Positions 9,178-21,436 of a DNA stretch of 26,799 bases are shown here, piece after piece (position 1 is the stretch's first letter; each line of letters starts with the position of its first letter). Source of the DNA: Candidatus Tectimicrobiota bacterium (GTDB lineage: Bacteria > JACPUC01); assembly GCA_016192455.1 (NCBI GenBank), contig JACPUC010000005.1:1-26799 (forward strand), written 5' to 3'. The position numbers and the translations under genes are program-made. A model generated the notes under the pieces. The model was not told the origin of the DNA and ran no database searches. It was given only the letters and a program-made list of their open reading frames with translations.

Positions 9178-9600
9178 ATGGAACGAACCTTGGCGATTAT
9201 CAAGCCGGACGCCGTGGCAGCCGGGGTTGTCGGCAAGATCCTCAGCCGCGTCGAGGCGGCAGGGTTCACTATCCGCGCCCTGAAGCTCGTGCACCTCAGC
9301 AAGCGGCAGGCCGAAGGGTTCTACCAAGTGCACCGCGAGCGGCCCTTCTTCCAGGACCTCACGACCTTCATGTCGTCCGGGCCCGCCGTCCCCCTCCTTC
9401 TCGAACGCGAGAACGCCATCGCCGCCTGGCGCGAGCTGATGGGAGCAACCAACCCCGCCCAGGCGGCCGAGGGCACCCTGCGCAAGGAGTTCGCCACCGA
9501 CATCGAGAAGAATGCCGTGCACGGCTCCGACTCCCCGGCCACCGCGGCGTATGAGATCGCCTTCTTCTTCTCGGCGCTGGACGTCTGCCCGCGTGATTGA
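9178..9600 (+). CDS. ndk: Nucleoside diphosphate kinase
   Basis: Transfers the gamma-phosphate between nucleoside triphosphates and diphosphates through a phosphohistidine. It has 140 residues, the usual length. The N-terminus is [10 protein letters not shown], and the catalytic H115 is in NAVHGSDSP, followed by the conserved [13 protein letters not shown] at 9169 in the same frame is an alternative start adding three residues (M-T-T); I take the ATG because the family begins [10 protein letters not shown], though neither start has a strong ribosome binding site. Its place after sucCD makes sense: it exchanges GTP and ATP made by succinyl-CoA synthetase, and such neighbourhoods are common. 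Confidence 0.95.
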   Translation: MERTLAIIKPDAVAAGVVGKILSRVEAAGFTIRALKLVHLSKRQAEGFYQVHRERPFFQDLTTFMSSGPAVPLLLERENAIAAWRELMGATNPAQAAEGTLRKEFATDIEKNAVHGSDSPATAAYEIAFFFSALDVCPRD

Positions 9601-9823
9601 CGCTCTGACTGACCCGCGCGACTGACCTGGGGGTTGCGCTCATTCTCCAGCACCACTGCCGCCGCCTCCGTCCGCCGTCGGTCTCCGTGGACTCGTCTTG
9701 ACGCCTGCCCGCCCAAGTGGTAGTGGTACTAACGTCGCGGCAGTCAGCATGTCAGCGCACCGCAGCCTGGGCCGCACGCCGGCGAGCGGCGGCTCTGCGC
9801 CTCGGCGGGGGGTGGAAGGCTCC

Positions 9824-11341
9824 ATGTTCCGCAAGGTCCTGGTTGCAAATCGTGGCGAGATCGCCGTCCGCATCTTGCGGGCCCTGCGCGATCTCGGCAT
9901 CGCCTCGGCGACGATCTACTCCGAGGTGGACCGCAATGCCCTGCACGTGCGCTACGCGGATGAAGCCTACCTCGTGGGCCCCAGCCCCTCGACGCAGAGC
10001 TACCTCTGCCTCGAGCGCATTCTCGAAGTAGCCAAGAAGTGCGGCGCCGACGCCCTGCATCCCGGCTACGGCTTCCTGGCCGAGAATGCCGAGTTCGCGC
10101 GCCGGTGCGCGGAGGCCGGCATCACCTTCGTGGGGCCGCCGGCCGAGGCCATCGCCAGCATGGGGAGCAAGACCGAGGCGCGGGCGCTGGCCATGGAGGC
10201 GAAGGTGCCGGTGGTGCCTGGCACCGCCACCGCCCTCCGCAGCGAGACGGAGGCGGCGCGCCTCGCCGACGACATCGGTTTGCCGCTCGTCGTGAAGGCG
10301 GTGGCCGGCGGCGGCGGCAAGGGGATGCGCGTGGTCTCCCGCCGGGAGGACCTGCCGGGCGCCCTGCGGGCCGCGCGCTCCGAGGCAGCCTCGGCCTTCG
10401 GCGATGATACGATCTACCTCGAGCGCTACCTCGAGCGGCCCCGCCACATCGAGATCCAGGTCCTCGGCGACCAGCACGGCAACCTCATCCACCTGGGCGA
10501 GCGCGAGTGCTCGGTGCAGCGCCGGCACCAGAAGGTCATCGAGGAATCCCCCTCGGCGATCATCACCCCGGAACTGCGGAACGCCATGGGCGAGGCCGCC
10601 CTGCGTCTCTGCCGCAAGGTGGGGTACTTCAGCGCCGGCACCGTCGAGTTCCTTGTTGATGGCGAACGCAACTTCTACTTCCTCGAAATGAATACCCGGC
10701 TGCAAGTCGAGCACCCCGTCACCGAGGCGGTCACCGGCATCGACCTGGTCGAGGCGATGCTGCGCATCGCGGCGGGGGAGCCGCTGGGGCTGCGGCAGGA
10801 GGAGGTCCGCTGGCTAGGGCATGCCATCGAGTGCCGCATCTACGCCGAGGACCCTCGCAACGGCTTCCTCCCATCCCCCGGTCGCATTGAGGTGCTCCGC
10901 GCCCCGGGCGGGCCCGGCGTGCGCGACGACTCCGGCGTCTACGAGGGCTTCGAGGTGCCGATCTACTACGATCCGCTCATCTCCAAGCTCGTCACCTGGG
11001 GACCCGACCGGGCCACCGCCTGTCGACGCATGCAGCGCGCCCTGCGGGAGTACGTGGTGGTCGGCATCGCCACCACCATCCCCTTCCACCAGGAGATCAT
11101 GAATCACTCCGCCTTCCTTGCCGGCGAGATCGATACGAACTTCATCGAGCGCGAGTTCGAGCTGAAAGAGCCTGCGCCGGACCCCCAGACGGTGCGGGTC
11201 GCCATTCTTGCGGCGGCGATCGACGAGCACTACCATGAGCTGCGCCTGGGGGCGGCGGCGGCCAGGACGAACGGGCGCGGCGTCGCCCTCCCCGCCTGGC
11301 GCCTGGCGGGACGGCAAGCCCAGCTCCAGCACGGCTGGTAG
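9824..11341 (+). CDS. accC: Biotin carboxylase subunit of acetyl-/propionyl-CoA carboxylase
   Basis: ATP-dependent carboxylation of biotin on a carrier protein. It has 505 residues, against about 450 for E. coli AccC; the extra C-terminal 50 or so resemble the longer AccC/PccA-type proteins. The biotin carboxylase N-terminus MFRKVLVANRGEIAVRI is followed by HPGYGFLAENAEFA (79-92), ATP-grasp glycine loop KAVAGGGGKGMRVV (158-171), HQKVIEESPS and the active-site stretch FYFLEMNTRLQVEHPVTE. An upstream open frame to 9698 adds residues without family similarity; GGGGGGTGGAAGG before the ATG at 9824 settles the start. The biotin carrier follows 37 bases later. No carboxyltransferase is in the window, so the acyl-CoA substrate is not determined; next to a methylmalonyl-CoA mutase, propionyl-CoA is the leading guess. 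Confidence 0.92.
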   Translation: MFRKVLVANRGEIAVRILRALRDLGIASATIYSEVDRNALHVRYADEAYLVGPSPSTQSYLCLERILEVAKKCGADALHPGYGFLAENAEFARRCAEAGITFVGPPAEAIASMGSKTEARALAMEAKVPVVPGTATALRSETEAARLADDIGLPLVVKAVAGGGGKGMRVVSRREDLPGALRAARSEAASAFGDDTIYLERYLERPRHIEIQVLGDQHGNLIHLGERECSVQRRHQKVIEESPSAIITPELRNAMGEAALRLCRKVGYFSAGTVEFLVDGERNFYFLEMNTRLQVEHPVTEAVTGIDLVEAMLRIAAGEPLGLRQEEVRWLGHAIECRIYAEDPRNGFLPSPGRIEVLRAPGGPGVRDDSGVYEGFEVPIYYDPLISKLVTWGPDRATACRRMQRALREYVVVGIATTIPFHQEIMNHSAFLAGEIDTNFIEREFELKEPAPDPQTVRVAILAAAIDEHYHELRLGAAAARTNGRGVALPAWRLAGRQAQLQHGW

Positions 11342-11378
11342 CGCAGCGCCTGACCATGCCCGCGAGCTCCGGAACCCC

Positions 11379-11876
11379 ATGGCCTACATGATTCAGATCG
11401 GCGAGCAGGTGCACCGCGTCGAGGTGCGCCAGGGTGAGGCTGGCATGGCCGTCGACATCGACGGCCAGCGCTCGGTCATTGACGTGGTCCCCGGCGCAGG
11501 GCGCGTCTACTCGCTCATCGTCGACGGCAGATCGTACGTCATCGACGTGCAGGAGCTGGGCGAGCAGCGGCAGGTGCATGTGAACGGCCTGGCCCTGGTC
11601 GTCGACGTCATCGACGAGCAGCGGCGCCGGCGGCATGGCGCCTCGGGCGGCGGCTTCGAGGGTGAGCAGCTCATCTCCTCCGCCATGCCGGGGAAGGTTG
11701 TGAAGATCCTCGTCGAGGTCGGCCAGCAGGTTACCAAGGGCCAGGGCGTCATCGTCATCGAGGCGATGAAGATGGAGAACGAGCTGAAGGCGCCGCGCGA
11801 CGGCGAGGTGAAGCAGATTCTCGTGCAGGAAGGGCAGGCGGTGGAAGCGCGGGCCGGCCTGCTCCGCATCGAGTAG
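11379..11876 (+). CDS. Biotin carboxyl carrier protein of acyl-CoA carboxylase
   Basis: Carries carboxybiotin between the biotin carboxylase encoded just upstream and a carboxyltransferase located elsewhere. It has 165 residues. The C-terminal biotinyl/lipoyl domain (about 95-165) holds EAMKMEN with biotinylated K131, preceded by [20 protein letters not shown]. The N-terminal half (1-85) is rich in short beta segments ([30 protein letters not shown]), as in the carriers of propionyl-CoA or oxaloacetate/pyruvate carboxylase types, rather than the Ala/Pro-rich linker of E. coli AccB. The start ATG is at 11379; a second ATG 9 bases later is possible. No strong ribosome binding site is visible, so coupling to accC is likely. 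Confidence 0.9.
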   Translation: MAYMIQIGEQVHRVEVRQGEAGMAVDIDGQRSVIDVVPGAGRVYSLIVDGRSYVIDVQELGEQRQVHVNGLALVVDVIDEQRRRRHGASGGGFEGEQLISSAMPGKVVKILVEVGQQVTKGQGVIVIEAMKMENELKAPRDGEVKQILVQEGQAVEARAGLLRIE

Positions 11877-12090
11877 CCGGCGGGGCGACCACGACGCCAG
11901 GTGCGCGGCGAAGCTGGAGCGCGGGCGTCCCCCCCGCAGCGAGCCTCCAACAGCGGCGCGGGGGGAGAGCTGCAAAGCGCCCTGCGGCGGCCTATCCTTA
12001 CAGGTGAAGGAGCCTCCATCCGGTCCCAGGGGCCGAACAAAGAGTCTGTTGCGCAGGGTGGGGAGAGCGCCTCGAAGAGGGGATGCTGCC

Positions 12091-13677
<1,587 letters not shown>

Positions 13678-13703
13678 TGGGATAATGAGCCGGTATCTCA
13701 TTC

Positions 13704-13745
13704 CCCCATCTCCCGCGAGCCGCGCAGCATCTCGCGTAGATGGGG
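13704..13745 (+). promoter_or_regulatory. Long hairpin between mutase gene and alaS
   Basis: CCCCATCT (13704-13711) pairs with AGATGGGG (13738-13745), and CGCGAG (13714-13719) pairs with CTCGCG (13731-13736). Together they make a 14-bp stem with a small internal loop and an 11-base apical loop. It lies 26 bases after the mutase stop and 51 bases before alaS, and is followed at once by a second hairpin (13749-13771). It could be a terminator without a T-run, or a leader structure affecting alaS. Confidence 0.5.
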
Positions 13746-13773
13746 TGCGCGAGGGGGCAGTGCTCCCTCGCAA
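13743..13773 (+). repeat. Partial copy of the structured repeat (right hairpin only)
   Basis: The segment GGGGTGCGCGAGGGGGC (13742-13758) is identical to the right-hand hairpin arm of repeat copy 3 near 22498-22514, and both continue to a CCTCGCAA arm. Here GCGAGGG (13749-13755) pairs with CCCTCGC (13765-13771). The central palindrome of the family is missing and a different hairpin (13704-13745) occupies its place. Confidence 0.6.
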
Positions 13774-13787
13774 GAAAACTCATTTAG

Positions 13788-16472
<2,685 letters not shown>

Positions 16473-16480
16473 TGGAAGGT

Positions 16481-16582
16481 TTCTTGTGGTGGATCATTGC
16501 TCCCCCACGCCCCCTGTTCCGTAGGGGCGGTTCGCGAACCGCCCCTACAAGACGGGGCGCGCGGGGACAAGGTCCCCAGGCG
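16481..16582. repeat. Three-hairpin intergenic repeat, copy 2
   Basis: A perfect 28-bp palindrome (16521-16548; arm GTAGGGGCGGTTCG) is flanked on the left by TTCTTGTGGTGG...TGCTCCCCCAC (16481-16507) and on the right by GGGGAC-AAG-GTCCCC (16563-16577). It fills the gap between the convergent alaS and molybdoenzyme genes, where a two-way transcription end is expected. Confidence 0.8.
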
Positions 16583-16619
16583 GGAGATCAACGATGTAAG
16601 ACTCTTCCACCCTTCCTCC

Positions 16620-18644
16620 TCACCCCACCCTCTCCACCTCCACGAGACAGTCGTAGAACGTCGCGCCGTGGTTCATGTCGGTGGGCGCGTCGGAGGTGAG
16701 GAAGTTCGTCGTCACCCCGTCCTTGCCGATCCACAGACCCGATTCCAGGTTCACGACCCCCGGCTTCATGGCGTCGTCGAGCTTCACCGGCAGGGTGATG
16801 CTGCCGCGATCGTTGAAGACGCGGGCGCGAGCGCCGTCGGCGAGGCCGCGCGCCGCCGCGTCCAGGGGGTGGATGCGGAGGGCTGCCTGGCCGGAGACGC
16901 GGCGCAGCTTCTCGTCGTTGTTCCACTGCGAGTGGATGCGGTGCTTCGGCTTCGTCGAGAAGAACTGCAGCGGGTAGCGCGCCGCCAGGTCGGGCGACGC
17001 GCCGCGGCTCTCCGCCGGCGGCCGGAAGCGCGGCAGCGGGTCCACCTGCCAGAGCTCCGCCGCTTGTCGGCTGAGCAGCTCGATCTTGCCGCTGGGCGTG
17101 TCGAAGCGGCCGTTGGCGAAGGGGATCGCCTCCGCCGTGGAAGGCAGCACGGCCCCCTGTTCAAGCCTCGCCAGGCTGATGTCGGCCGGCAGCGAGCGCT
17201 CCAGCACCTCCCGCACGTCGAGCTCGAAGTACTTCATCGGCAGGTCGAGGCGGCGCGCCAGCTCGCCGTAGATGCGCAGCTCGCTGCGGCATTCCCCCGG
17301 CGGCTCGATGACCTGCGGGCGGTACTGCAGGTAGGGGTGCCAGTAGCTCGCCAGGAGGTCGGCCTCCTCGAACATCGTCTTGGCCGGCAGCACGATATCC
17401 GCCAGGGCGGCCGTATCGGTCATGAACTGCTCGATCACCACCGTGAAGGGGATGGCGCGGAAGGCCGCCAGGACAGCGCTCGTATCCGGGTTCTGCGTCA
17501 CCGGGCTGGCGCGCTCGACGAGGCAGGCGGCGATCGGCGGATCGGTAGCGGCGAGGGTGGTGCGGCCCAGGGCCGCGCGCCCGCCAAGGGGCCGGATGCG
17601 CTCCCCCGCCGGCGGCTGCGGCAGGCCGTTGCCGTAGACGTAGCTGGCGCGGTTGGCGTAATCCAGGCCGCCGCCGGGGATGCCGATGTTGCCGGTGATC
17701 GCCGCCAGCGCGGCGATGGCGCGCACCGTCTGGCCGCCGTTCGTGTAGCGCTGGATGCCGAAGCCGACGTTGATGTTGGCTGGCCGCCGCGTGGCGTAGT
17801 GGCGCGCCAGCTCGCGGATGGTCGCCGCCGGTACGCCGGTCGCCGCGGCGGACTCTTCCGGGACGTACTCCCGGACCATCGCCGCGAACGCCTCGAAGCC
17901 CTCGATGCGCTGTCGGCAGAAGGCTGCATCGTGCAACCCCTCCGCGAGGATGACGTGCGCCATGGCGAGGGCCAGGGCGCCGTCGCTGCCGGGGTTCGGC
18001 TGGATGTGCCAGGTGGCGCGCGCCGCGGTCTGCGTGCGCAGCGGGTCGATGACGATCAGGCTGGCGCCGCGGCGCACCGCCTCGAGCAGGAACGGCATTT
18101 GGTGCTGGTTGGTGGCGGCGGCGTTCTTCCCCCACAGGATGATGCAGCGGCAGTTGCGGTAATCCTCCGGCGGCTGGTGGGTGAGGCGGCCGAAGGTGAG
18201 GCGGCAGGCCTCGATGCCGGCGGGCCAGCAGAGATCGCCGTAGTGGTAGGAGTAGCCGCCGTACAGGTTGAGGAAGACCGTGCCGATGCCCGCCATCACC
18301 CCCTTCATGCCGGTGCCGGTGCAGTAGAGGAGGGCCTCCGGGCCGTAGCTCTCGCGCACGGTGATGAGCCGCTCGGCGATGCGGTCGAGGGCTTCCTCCC
18401 AGGAGATGGGCCGCCACTGCCCGGCCCCGCGCTCGCCGTCGGCCAGCAGCGGATGCAGGAGGCGCTCGGAGCTGTAGACGCGTTCGACGTAGCGGTAGCC
18501 CTTCGAGCAAAGGCGCCCCTGCGTCGCCGGATGGCTGGGGTCGCCCGTCACCTTGAGCAGGCGGCCGTCCTCGACGTGCGCCAGCATGCCGCAGCCGGAG
18601 TAGCAGTTGCGCGGGCAAACGGTGCGGATGACCTCGCGTGACAT
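16620..18644 (-). CDS. Cytoplasmic molybdopterin-dependent oxidoreductase
   Basis: Member of the DMSO reductase superfamily (bis-MGD enzymes); 674 residues. The N-terminal [4Fe-4S] domain has C10-x3-C14-x3-C18 and C46 in GRLCSKG, followed by the molybdopterin domains (WRPISWEEALDRIAERL; GKNAAATNQHQMPFL; VIDPLRTQTA) and a C-terminal dinucleotide-binding domain (KHRIHSQWNNDEKL; ALRIHPLDAAARGLADG). C139 in YGDLCWPAG is at the position of the Mo ligand (Cys/Sec in formate dehydrogenases); its codon is TGC, so it is not a Sec site here. There is no Tat signal before the cluster motif, so it is cytoplasmic. The ATG at 18644 has AAGGA upstream; an open frame further upstream is not protein-like. No electron-transfer or membrane partner genes are adjacent. 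The substrate is unknown; formate-dehydrogenase-like and polysulfide/thiosulfate-reductase-like roles remain open. Confidence 0.9.
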   Translation of the reverse strand: MSREVIRTVCPRNCYSGCGMLAHVEDGRLLKVTGDPSHPATQGRLCSKGYRYVERVYSSERLLHPLLADGERGAGQWRPISWEEALDRIAERLITVRESYGPEALLYCTGTGMKGVMAGIGTVFLNLYGGYSYHYGDLCWPAGIEACRLTFGRLTHQPPEDYRNCRCIILWGKNAAATNQHQMPFLLEAVRRGASLIVIDPLRTQTAARATWHIQPNPGSDGALALAMAHVILAEGLHDAAFCRQRIEGFEAFAAMVREYVPEESAAATGVPAATIRELARHYATRRPANINVGFGIQRYTNGGQTVRAIAALAAITGNIGIPGGGLDYANRASYVYGNGLPQPPAGERIRPLGGRAALGRTTLAATDPPIAACLVERASPVTQNPDTSAVLAAFRAIPFTVVIEQFMTDTAALADIVLPAKTMFEEADLLASYWHPYLQYRPQVIEPPGECRSELRIYGELARRLDLPMKYFELDVREVLERSLPADISLARLEQGAVLPSTAEAIPFANGRFDTPSGKIELLSRQAAELWQVDPLPRFRPPAESRGASPDLAARYPLQFFSTKPKHRIHSQWNNDEKLRRVSGQAALRIHPLDAAARGLADGARARVFNDRGSITLPVKLDDAMKPGVVNLESGLWIGKDGVTTNFLTSDAPTDMNHGATFYDCLVEVERVG

Positions 18645-19236
18645 GGGATAGATTCCTTGCCGCGGTCTTGCCGGTGGAGCGCCGCGGCGGTTGATCGAGA
18701 GGAGTGGCCGGCCTCCGCGCCGTGGAAAGCCAGGAGGAGCGGCTGCTGCGGGCTGGATGCGCTCGAGGGGTCGCAAGGAAGCGAGGTCGGCTGGAAGTGC
18801 GTGCGCGTCGGCGTCAGGAGGCGTATCGCAGACCGCAGCCCCAGGCCGGCGTCGCCGCGAAGCTCAGGGCGATGGCCGCTTCGCAGGTCGTCCCGCCGGG
18901 CAGTGCGAGTCATGTACAGTATCTGCAACGCCGCGGGCACGTCAAGGTGTTGCATCGTGGAGGGTCGGCGGACCTTTCTTGCACTGGGCTGGGAAGGAGG
19001 CGCTGCTTTTCGCCCGCGGCACCGAGGGCAGGCGTTGTTGCTGCGGCGAGCGCGACCTCGGTGCGAGCGCCTTGCAGCGCTCTACGTTCTGGAAAAAGGC
19101 CAACCTACATCAGCACGCGGCGGTGGCCGTCAAACTACTTATGATGTGTGCGTATGGGCAGGCGAAAAGCGGCAAGATAGGCTCGTTCGCAGTCGTAGGA
19201 GGAGGCATTTCTCACTGCCTACAACCTGAGGCGTCT
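18645..19236. other. Intergenic region between molybdoenzyme and HEPN genes
   Basis: About 590 bases with no recognisable gene; the frames open in it have no family similarity. It contains a promoter-like block for the molybdoenzyme gene (18916-18945) that has a near-identical sister at 21256-21300. Composition shifts from G/C-rich to markedly more A/T-rich after about 19100-19190, marking the left edge of the ParA-HEPN island. Confidence 0.5.
18916..18945 (-). promoter_or_regulatory. Predicted sigma-70-type promoter for the molybdoenzyme gene
   Basis: Read on the minus strand: TTGACG (complement of 18940-18945), an 18-base spacer, then TACTGT (complement of 18916-18921), about 270 bases upstream of the start codon at 18644. 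The 20 bases covering the -35 box and the sequence upstream of it (CCACGATGCAA then ACCTTGACG) recur at 21280-21300 with one change, suggesting an activator or shared regulatory site as well. Confidence 0.5.
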
Positions 19237-19839
19237 TCAGGCGGCCACCCTGTGAATGGCCTCACACACTGTAGAAACGAAGTCAATCGCCTCTTCGACC
19301 ATCTTCGAATCGATTGGCCACCTGGAACCCGGATAGCTCGGATCGATATCTGCCTCGTGAGCAATCTTGTTGCGGCGATCCACCAAGAGGTTAATTCTCG
19401 TTTTCACATTCTGTGGCTTATCGTTTAACTCTTGACTTACCAAGTTCCATAATTCAATGTCAGAAAACAATCTCACAGCATCAGCGATCTTGTCAGGATG
19501 TTGAAAAGATAAAAAGCTATGCTTTGTCCGAATCTCTGTATCGAGCCATGCCGTTCCCGAAGTGCCGCTCTTTATGAGTAACGTACTCTCAAGTGAGATA
19601 CCGAACTTGAGAAACGCAGGCGTTGGATTCCTTTTTCCTTCATATGCCTGAACCATGCCAAGTCTTGAAAGCTCGTGAATGTAATGATCAAGAGCACTCA
19701 CGACCATGACAATTTCTGCGCGCAATAAGTCCGACAAGTCAAGCGCTTTGGTGACCATCGTCGACATGCTGAGATAAATAGCACGCATGTTACGTACCCG
19801 CTCAAGATTCTGCCGAAACTGATCAAGCGCGTGCTGCAT
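19237..19839 (-). CDS. HEPN-domain protein (RiboL-PSP-HEPN type), putative RNase effector
   Basis: A 200-residue, mostly helical protein. An early helix DLLRAEIVMVVSALDHYIHEL (37-57) and the late motif LVDRRNKIAHEADIDP (152-167) match the RiboL-PSP-HEPN group. R156-x4-H161 is the R-x4-6-H signature used as the catalytic pair in HEPN ribonucleases. The ATG at 19839 is preferred over a TTG at 19854. The gene overlaps the 3' end of the ParA-like gene by 17 bases, implying translational coupling and a shared function. HEPN proteins of this class occur in toxin and anti-phage systems, so an RNA-cleaving effector under control of the ATPase is the likely role; that is inference. A/T-richer codon use indicates transfer. 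There is no signal peptide or membrane segment. Confidence 0.8.
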   Translation of the reverse strand: MQHALDQFRQNLERVRNMRAIYLSMSTMVTKALDLSDLLRAEIVMVVSALDHYIHELSRLGMVQAYEGKRNPTPAFLKFGISLESTLLIKSGTSGTAWLDTEIRTKHSFLSFQHPDKIADAVRLFSDIELWNLVSQELNDKPQNVKTRINLLVDRRNKIAHEADIDPSYPGSRWPIDSKMVEEAIDFVSTVCEAIHRVAA

Positions 19840-20881
19840 GGTCGACGATCCCAATCACGCGATTCGCGGCCTGGGAAAAAAGCTCCCTGAATTTCTCCAT
19901 AGAAGATTTGGTAGTTTGCAGCACCACACCCTGTTGATCAAGCTGCTCATCAGTAAGGGCGAACACAGGCACTTGGTGCTCCTGTGACCGAGCAATCAGT
20001 GAATTGAAGTCTGACATTTGCAGCAATGGCTGTTCCGGTTCAAATCCAACCGCCGCGTAAACGTTAGGTGGCAACAACATATCGGCCTTTGCTAATGCAG
20101 GCAGGAGACGTTCCCTTAATCCCCTCTCAAGCTCATCTATCCACTTTTGAAACGCCTGCGCGGGCACCTTCCCCTTCTGAAGACGGTACCTCTGAATGAT
20201 ACTTCCCATAAATTTTGGTGACAACTTTGGCAAAGGATAGTCCGCTTCTATAAGAACACGATATTCGCGTGCAGACTCCGCCCATTTACGCCATTTAGGA
20301 AGAATGGTGGCCAACGACTCGATTCCCATAGTTGAGAAGTAATCCGGGTGCATCGGAACAAGAAAAAAGTCGCTTGTCATCAGCACGTTTTGGTTAACTG
20401 GGCCAAGACTTGGACTGAGGTCAATAAATACGTAATCAATGTTGTTGGCCGCCGCAGTCACGTCTATTAGATGACGAAGCGATCCCGGTAAGTTACGGAG
20501 CGTAACAACCGATCCCGAAAGTTCCTGCGCGATTGCAAGTGTCACCTCATACTCGGCAAGGCCAACATGCCCGGGAAGTAACATTAGATTGTCGTTTCCT
20601 GGCACTGCGAGGCATTCAACTGCCTGAATCGGTGTAGGTCGTGATTCAAAGGCGGGAGACAACCCATCACGGATGTTCTTCGGCTCTTGATTGCCGACAA
20701 TAGCCTGTAGATCTTCAAGCTTCTTGTATCCGAGAACCATGCCGGTGAGATTGCACTGTGGATCGCAGTCGACGAGCATAACACGCTTTTCTTTAGTGGC
20801 AATCATCCATCCAAGGTTGAAGGTTGTTGTGGTCTTACTTACTCCGCCCTTGTGATTGAACAAGCAAATTACAGTAGCCAT
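19823..20881 (-). CDS. ParA/MinD-family ATPase paired with HEPN protein
   Basis: A 352-residue deviant-Walker ATPase. KGGVSKTT (11-18) has the signature K11 and K16, Walker A' is LVDCDPQCNLTG (36-47), and Walker B is VFIDLSPSLG (151-160, D154). The region after about residue 200 is longer than in minimal ParA proteins and carries charged helices (WIDELERGLRERLL, 247-260; TKSSMEKFRELFSQAANRVIG, 324-344). The ATG at 20881 has GGAGA 8 bases ahead; an upstream alternative at 20926 adds 15 unrelated residues. No ParB, parS-like cluster or replication gene is nearby, so ordinary plasmid partition is unlikely. The overlapping HEPN gene suggests a two-gene defence or toxin-like module in which nucleotide state controls the nuclease. 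That role is inferred, not shown. Confidence 0.85.
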   Translation of the reverse strand: MATVICLFNHKGGVSKTTTTFNLGWMIATKEKRVMLVDCDPQCNLTGMVLGYKKLEDLQAIVGNQEPKNIRDGLSPAFESRPTPIQAVECLAVPGNDNLMLLPGHVGLAEYEVTLAIAQELSGSVVTLRNLPGSLRHLIDVTAAANNIDYVFIDLSPSLGPVNQNVLMTSDFFLVPMHPDYFSTMGIESLATILPKWRKWAESAREYRVLIEADYPLPKLSPKFMGSIIQRYRLQKGKVPAQAFQKWIDELERGLRERLLPALAKADMLLPPNVYAAVGFEPEQPLLQMSDFNSLIARSQEHQVPVFALTDEQLDQQGVVLQTTKSSMEKFRELFSQAANRVIGIVDHAARA

Positions 20882-21255
20882 GGCATTATCTCCGGGAAGT
20901 AAACTGACTCGGAACGAAAACGTCACGTTCTCGAATCAGTGCATGTTGCACCTATGCTTCACTGACCCGCCTTCATTGTCGAATCCAATGCCGGATTAAG
21001 CCTGTATCTCGATGATAATCGGCGACTTCACCTCTAGAAGATGTACCAACTACAATGCCGTCGCTTCAAAGAAACCGGAAATCTTCTTCCTGGGTTCCGG
21101 TACACAACTTGATGGTGCCCTAGAATTGGTGCATAGTTGCTTGTGGCACGTTTCTATTGTTGGCGGTAGGGTTGTTTGTTAAAGTCCCCTCCGCAGGGTG
21201 AACCGTCACAGACAGTCCGAGCCCCGGTATCCCGAGGCTTCGGCCTGTCGCTCGT

Positions 21256-21285
21256 ACGATACTTGAAACACGTAGCTTTCGTCAA
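21256..21285 (-). promoter_or_regulatory. Predicted promoter reading toward the ParA-HEPN genes
   Basis: Read on the minus strand: TTGACG (complement of 21280-21285), an 18-base spacer, then TATCGT (complement of 21256-21261). Box positions, spacer length and the upstream GATGCAA match the block at 18916-18960. It lies about 375 bases ahead of the ATPase start codon, so if used it would give a long leader. Confidence 0.45.
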
Positions 21286-21289
21286 GGTA

Positions 21290-21319
21290 TTGCATCGTGG
21301 TCGGTTGGCAGGCTATCTT
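21290..21319 (+). promoter_or_regulatory. Candidate promoter for the metallophosphoesterase gene
   Basis: TTGCAT (21290-21295), an 18-base spacer and TATCTT (21314-21319) point toward the phosphoesterase gene, whose ATG is 118 bases downstream. It overlaps the conserved block shared with 18940-18960. The -10 match is moderate. Confidence 0.35.
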
Positions 21320-21436
21320 AGCACGGGGTGGGCACGCGGCAGGGAGGTTCGGCGCCGAGACTGCGGCTGCTAGCACGGCGCGGCGGCGCGGCGGCCCGGA
21401 GCGAGGCGCGGCTGGCGGCAGCGAGAGGAGGCATCA

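Larger units (their letters stand above)
19190..21180. other. Lower-GC genomic island carrying parA-like and HEPN genes
   Basis: Base composition here is visibly lower in G/C than in the flanks, where codons are dominated by G/C in third position; the two genes inside use many A/T-ending codons. No integrase, tRNA or clear attachment repeat is visible at the edges. Two similar promoter-like blocks in the same orientation lie outside it at 18901-18990 and 21241-21330. Recent horizontal acquisition is the simplest reading. Confidence 0.65.
20882..21436. other. Intergenic region between ParA-like ATPase and metallophosphoesterase genes
   Basis: About 555 bases between divergent genes. The half nearest the ATPase gene (to about 21180) is A/T-richer and belongs to the island; I see no gene in it. 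The half nearest the phosphoesterase gene is G/C-rich and carries two back-to-back promoter candidates (21256-21285 minus; 21290-21319 plus). Confidence 0.5.

Noticed and set aside
9698-9726. TTGACG followed after 17 bases by TAGTGG as a promoter for accC
   Set aside because: The -35 box is good but the -10 matches the consensus at only two positions; not strong enough to list.
18030-18250. Possible Sec codon at the Mo-ligand position of the molybdoenzyme, prompted by the nearby selenoproteins
   Set aside because: The codon for residue 139 is TGC (Cys); no in-frame TGA occurs in this gene before its stop.
18657-19428. Plus-strand frames of 146-245 codons between the molybdoenzyme and HEPN genes
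   Set aside because: No family similarity, they run across the composition boundary, and one extends antisense into the HEPN gene.
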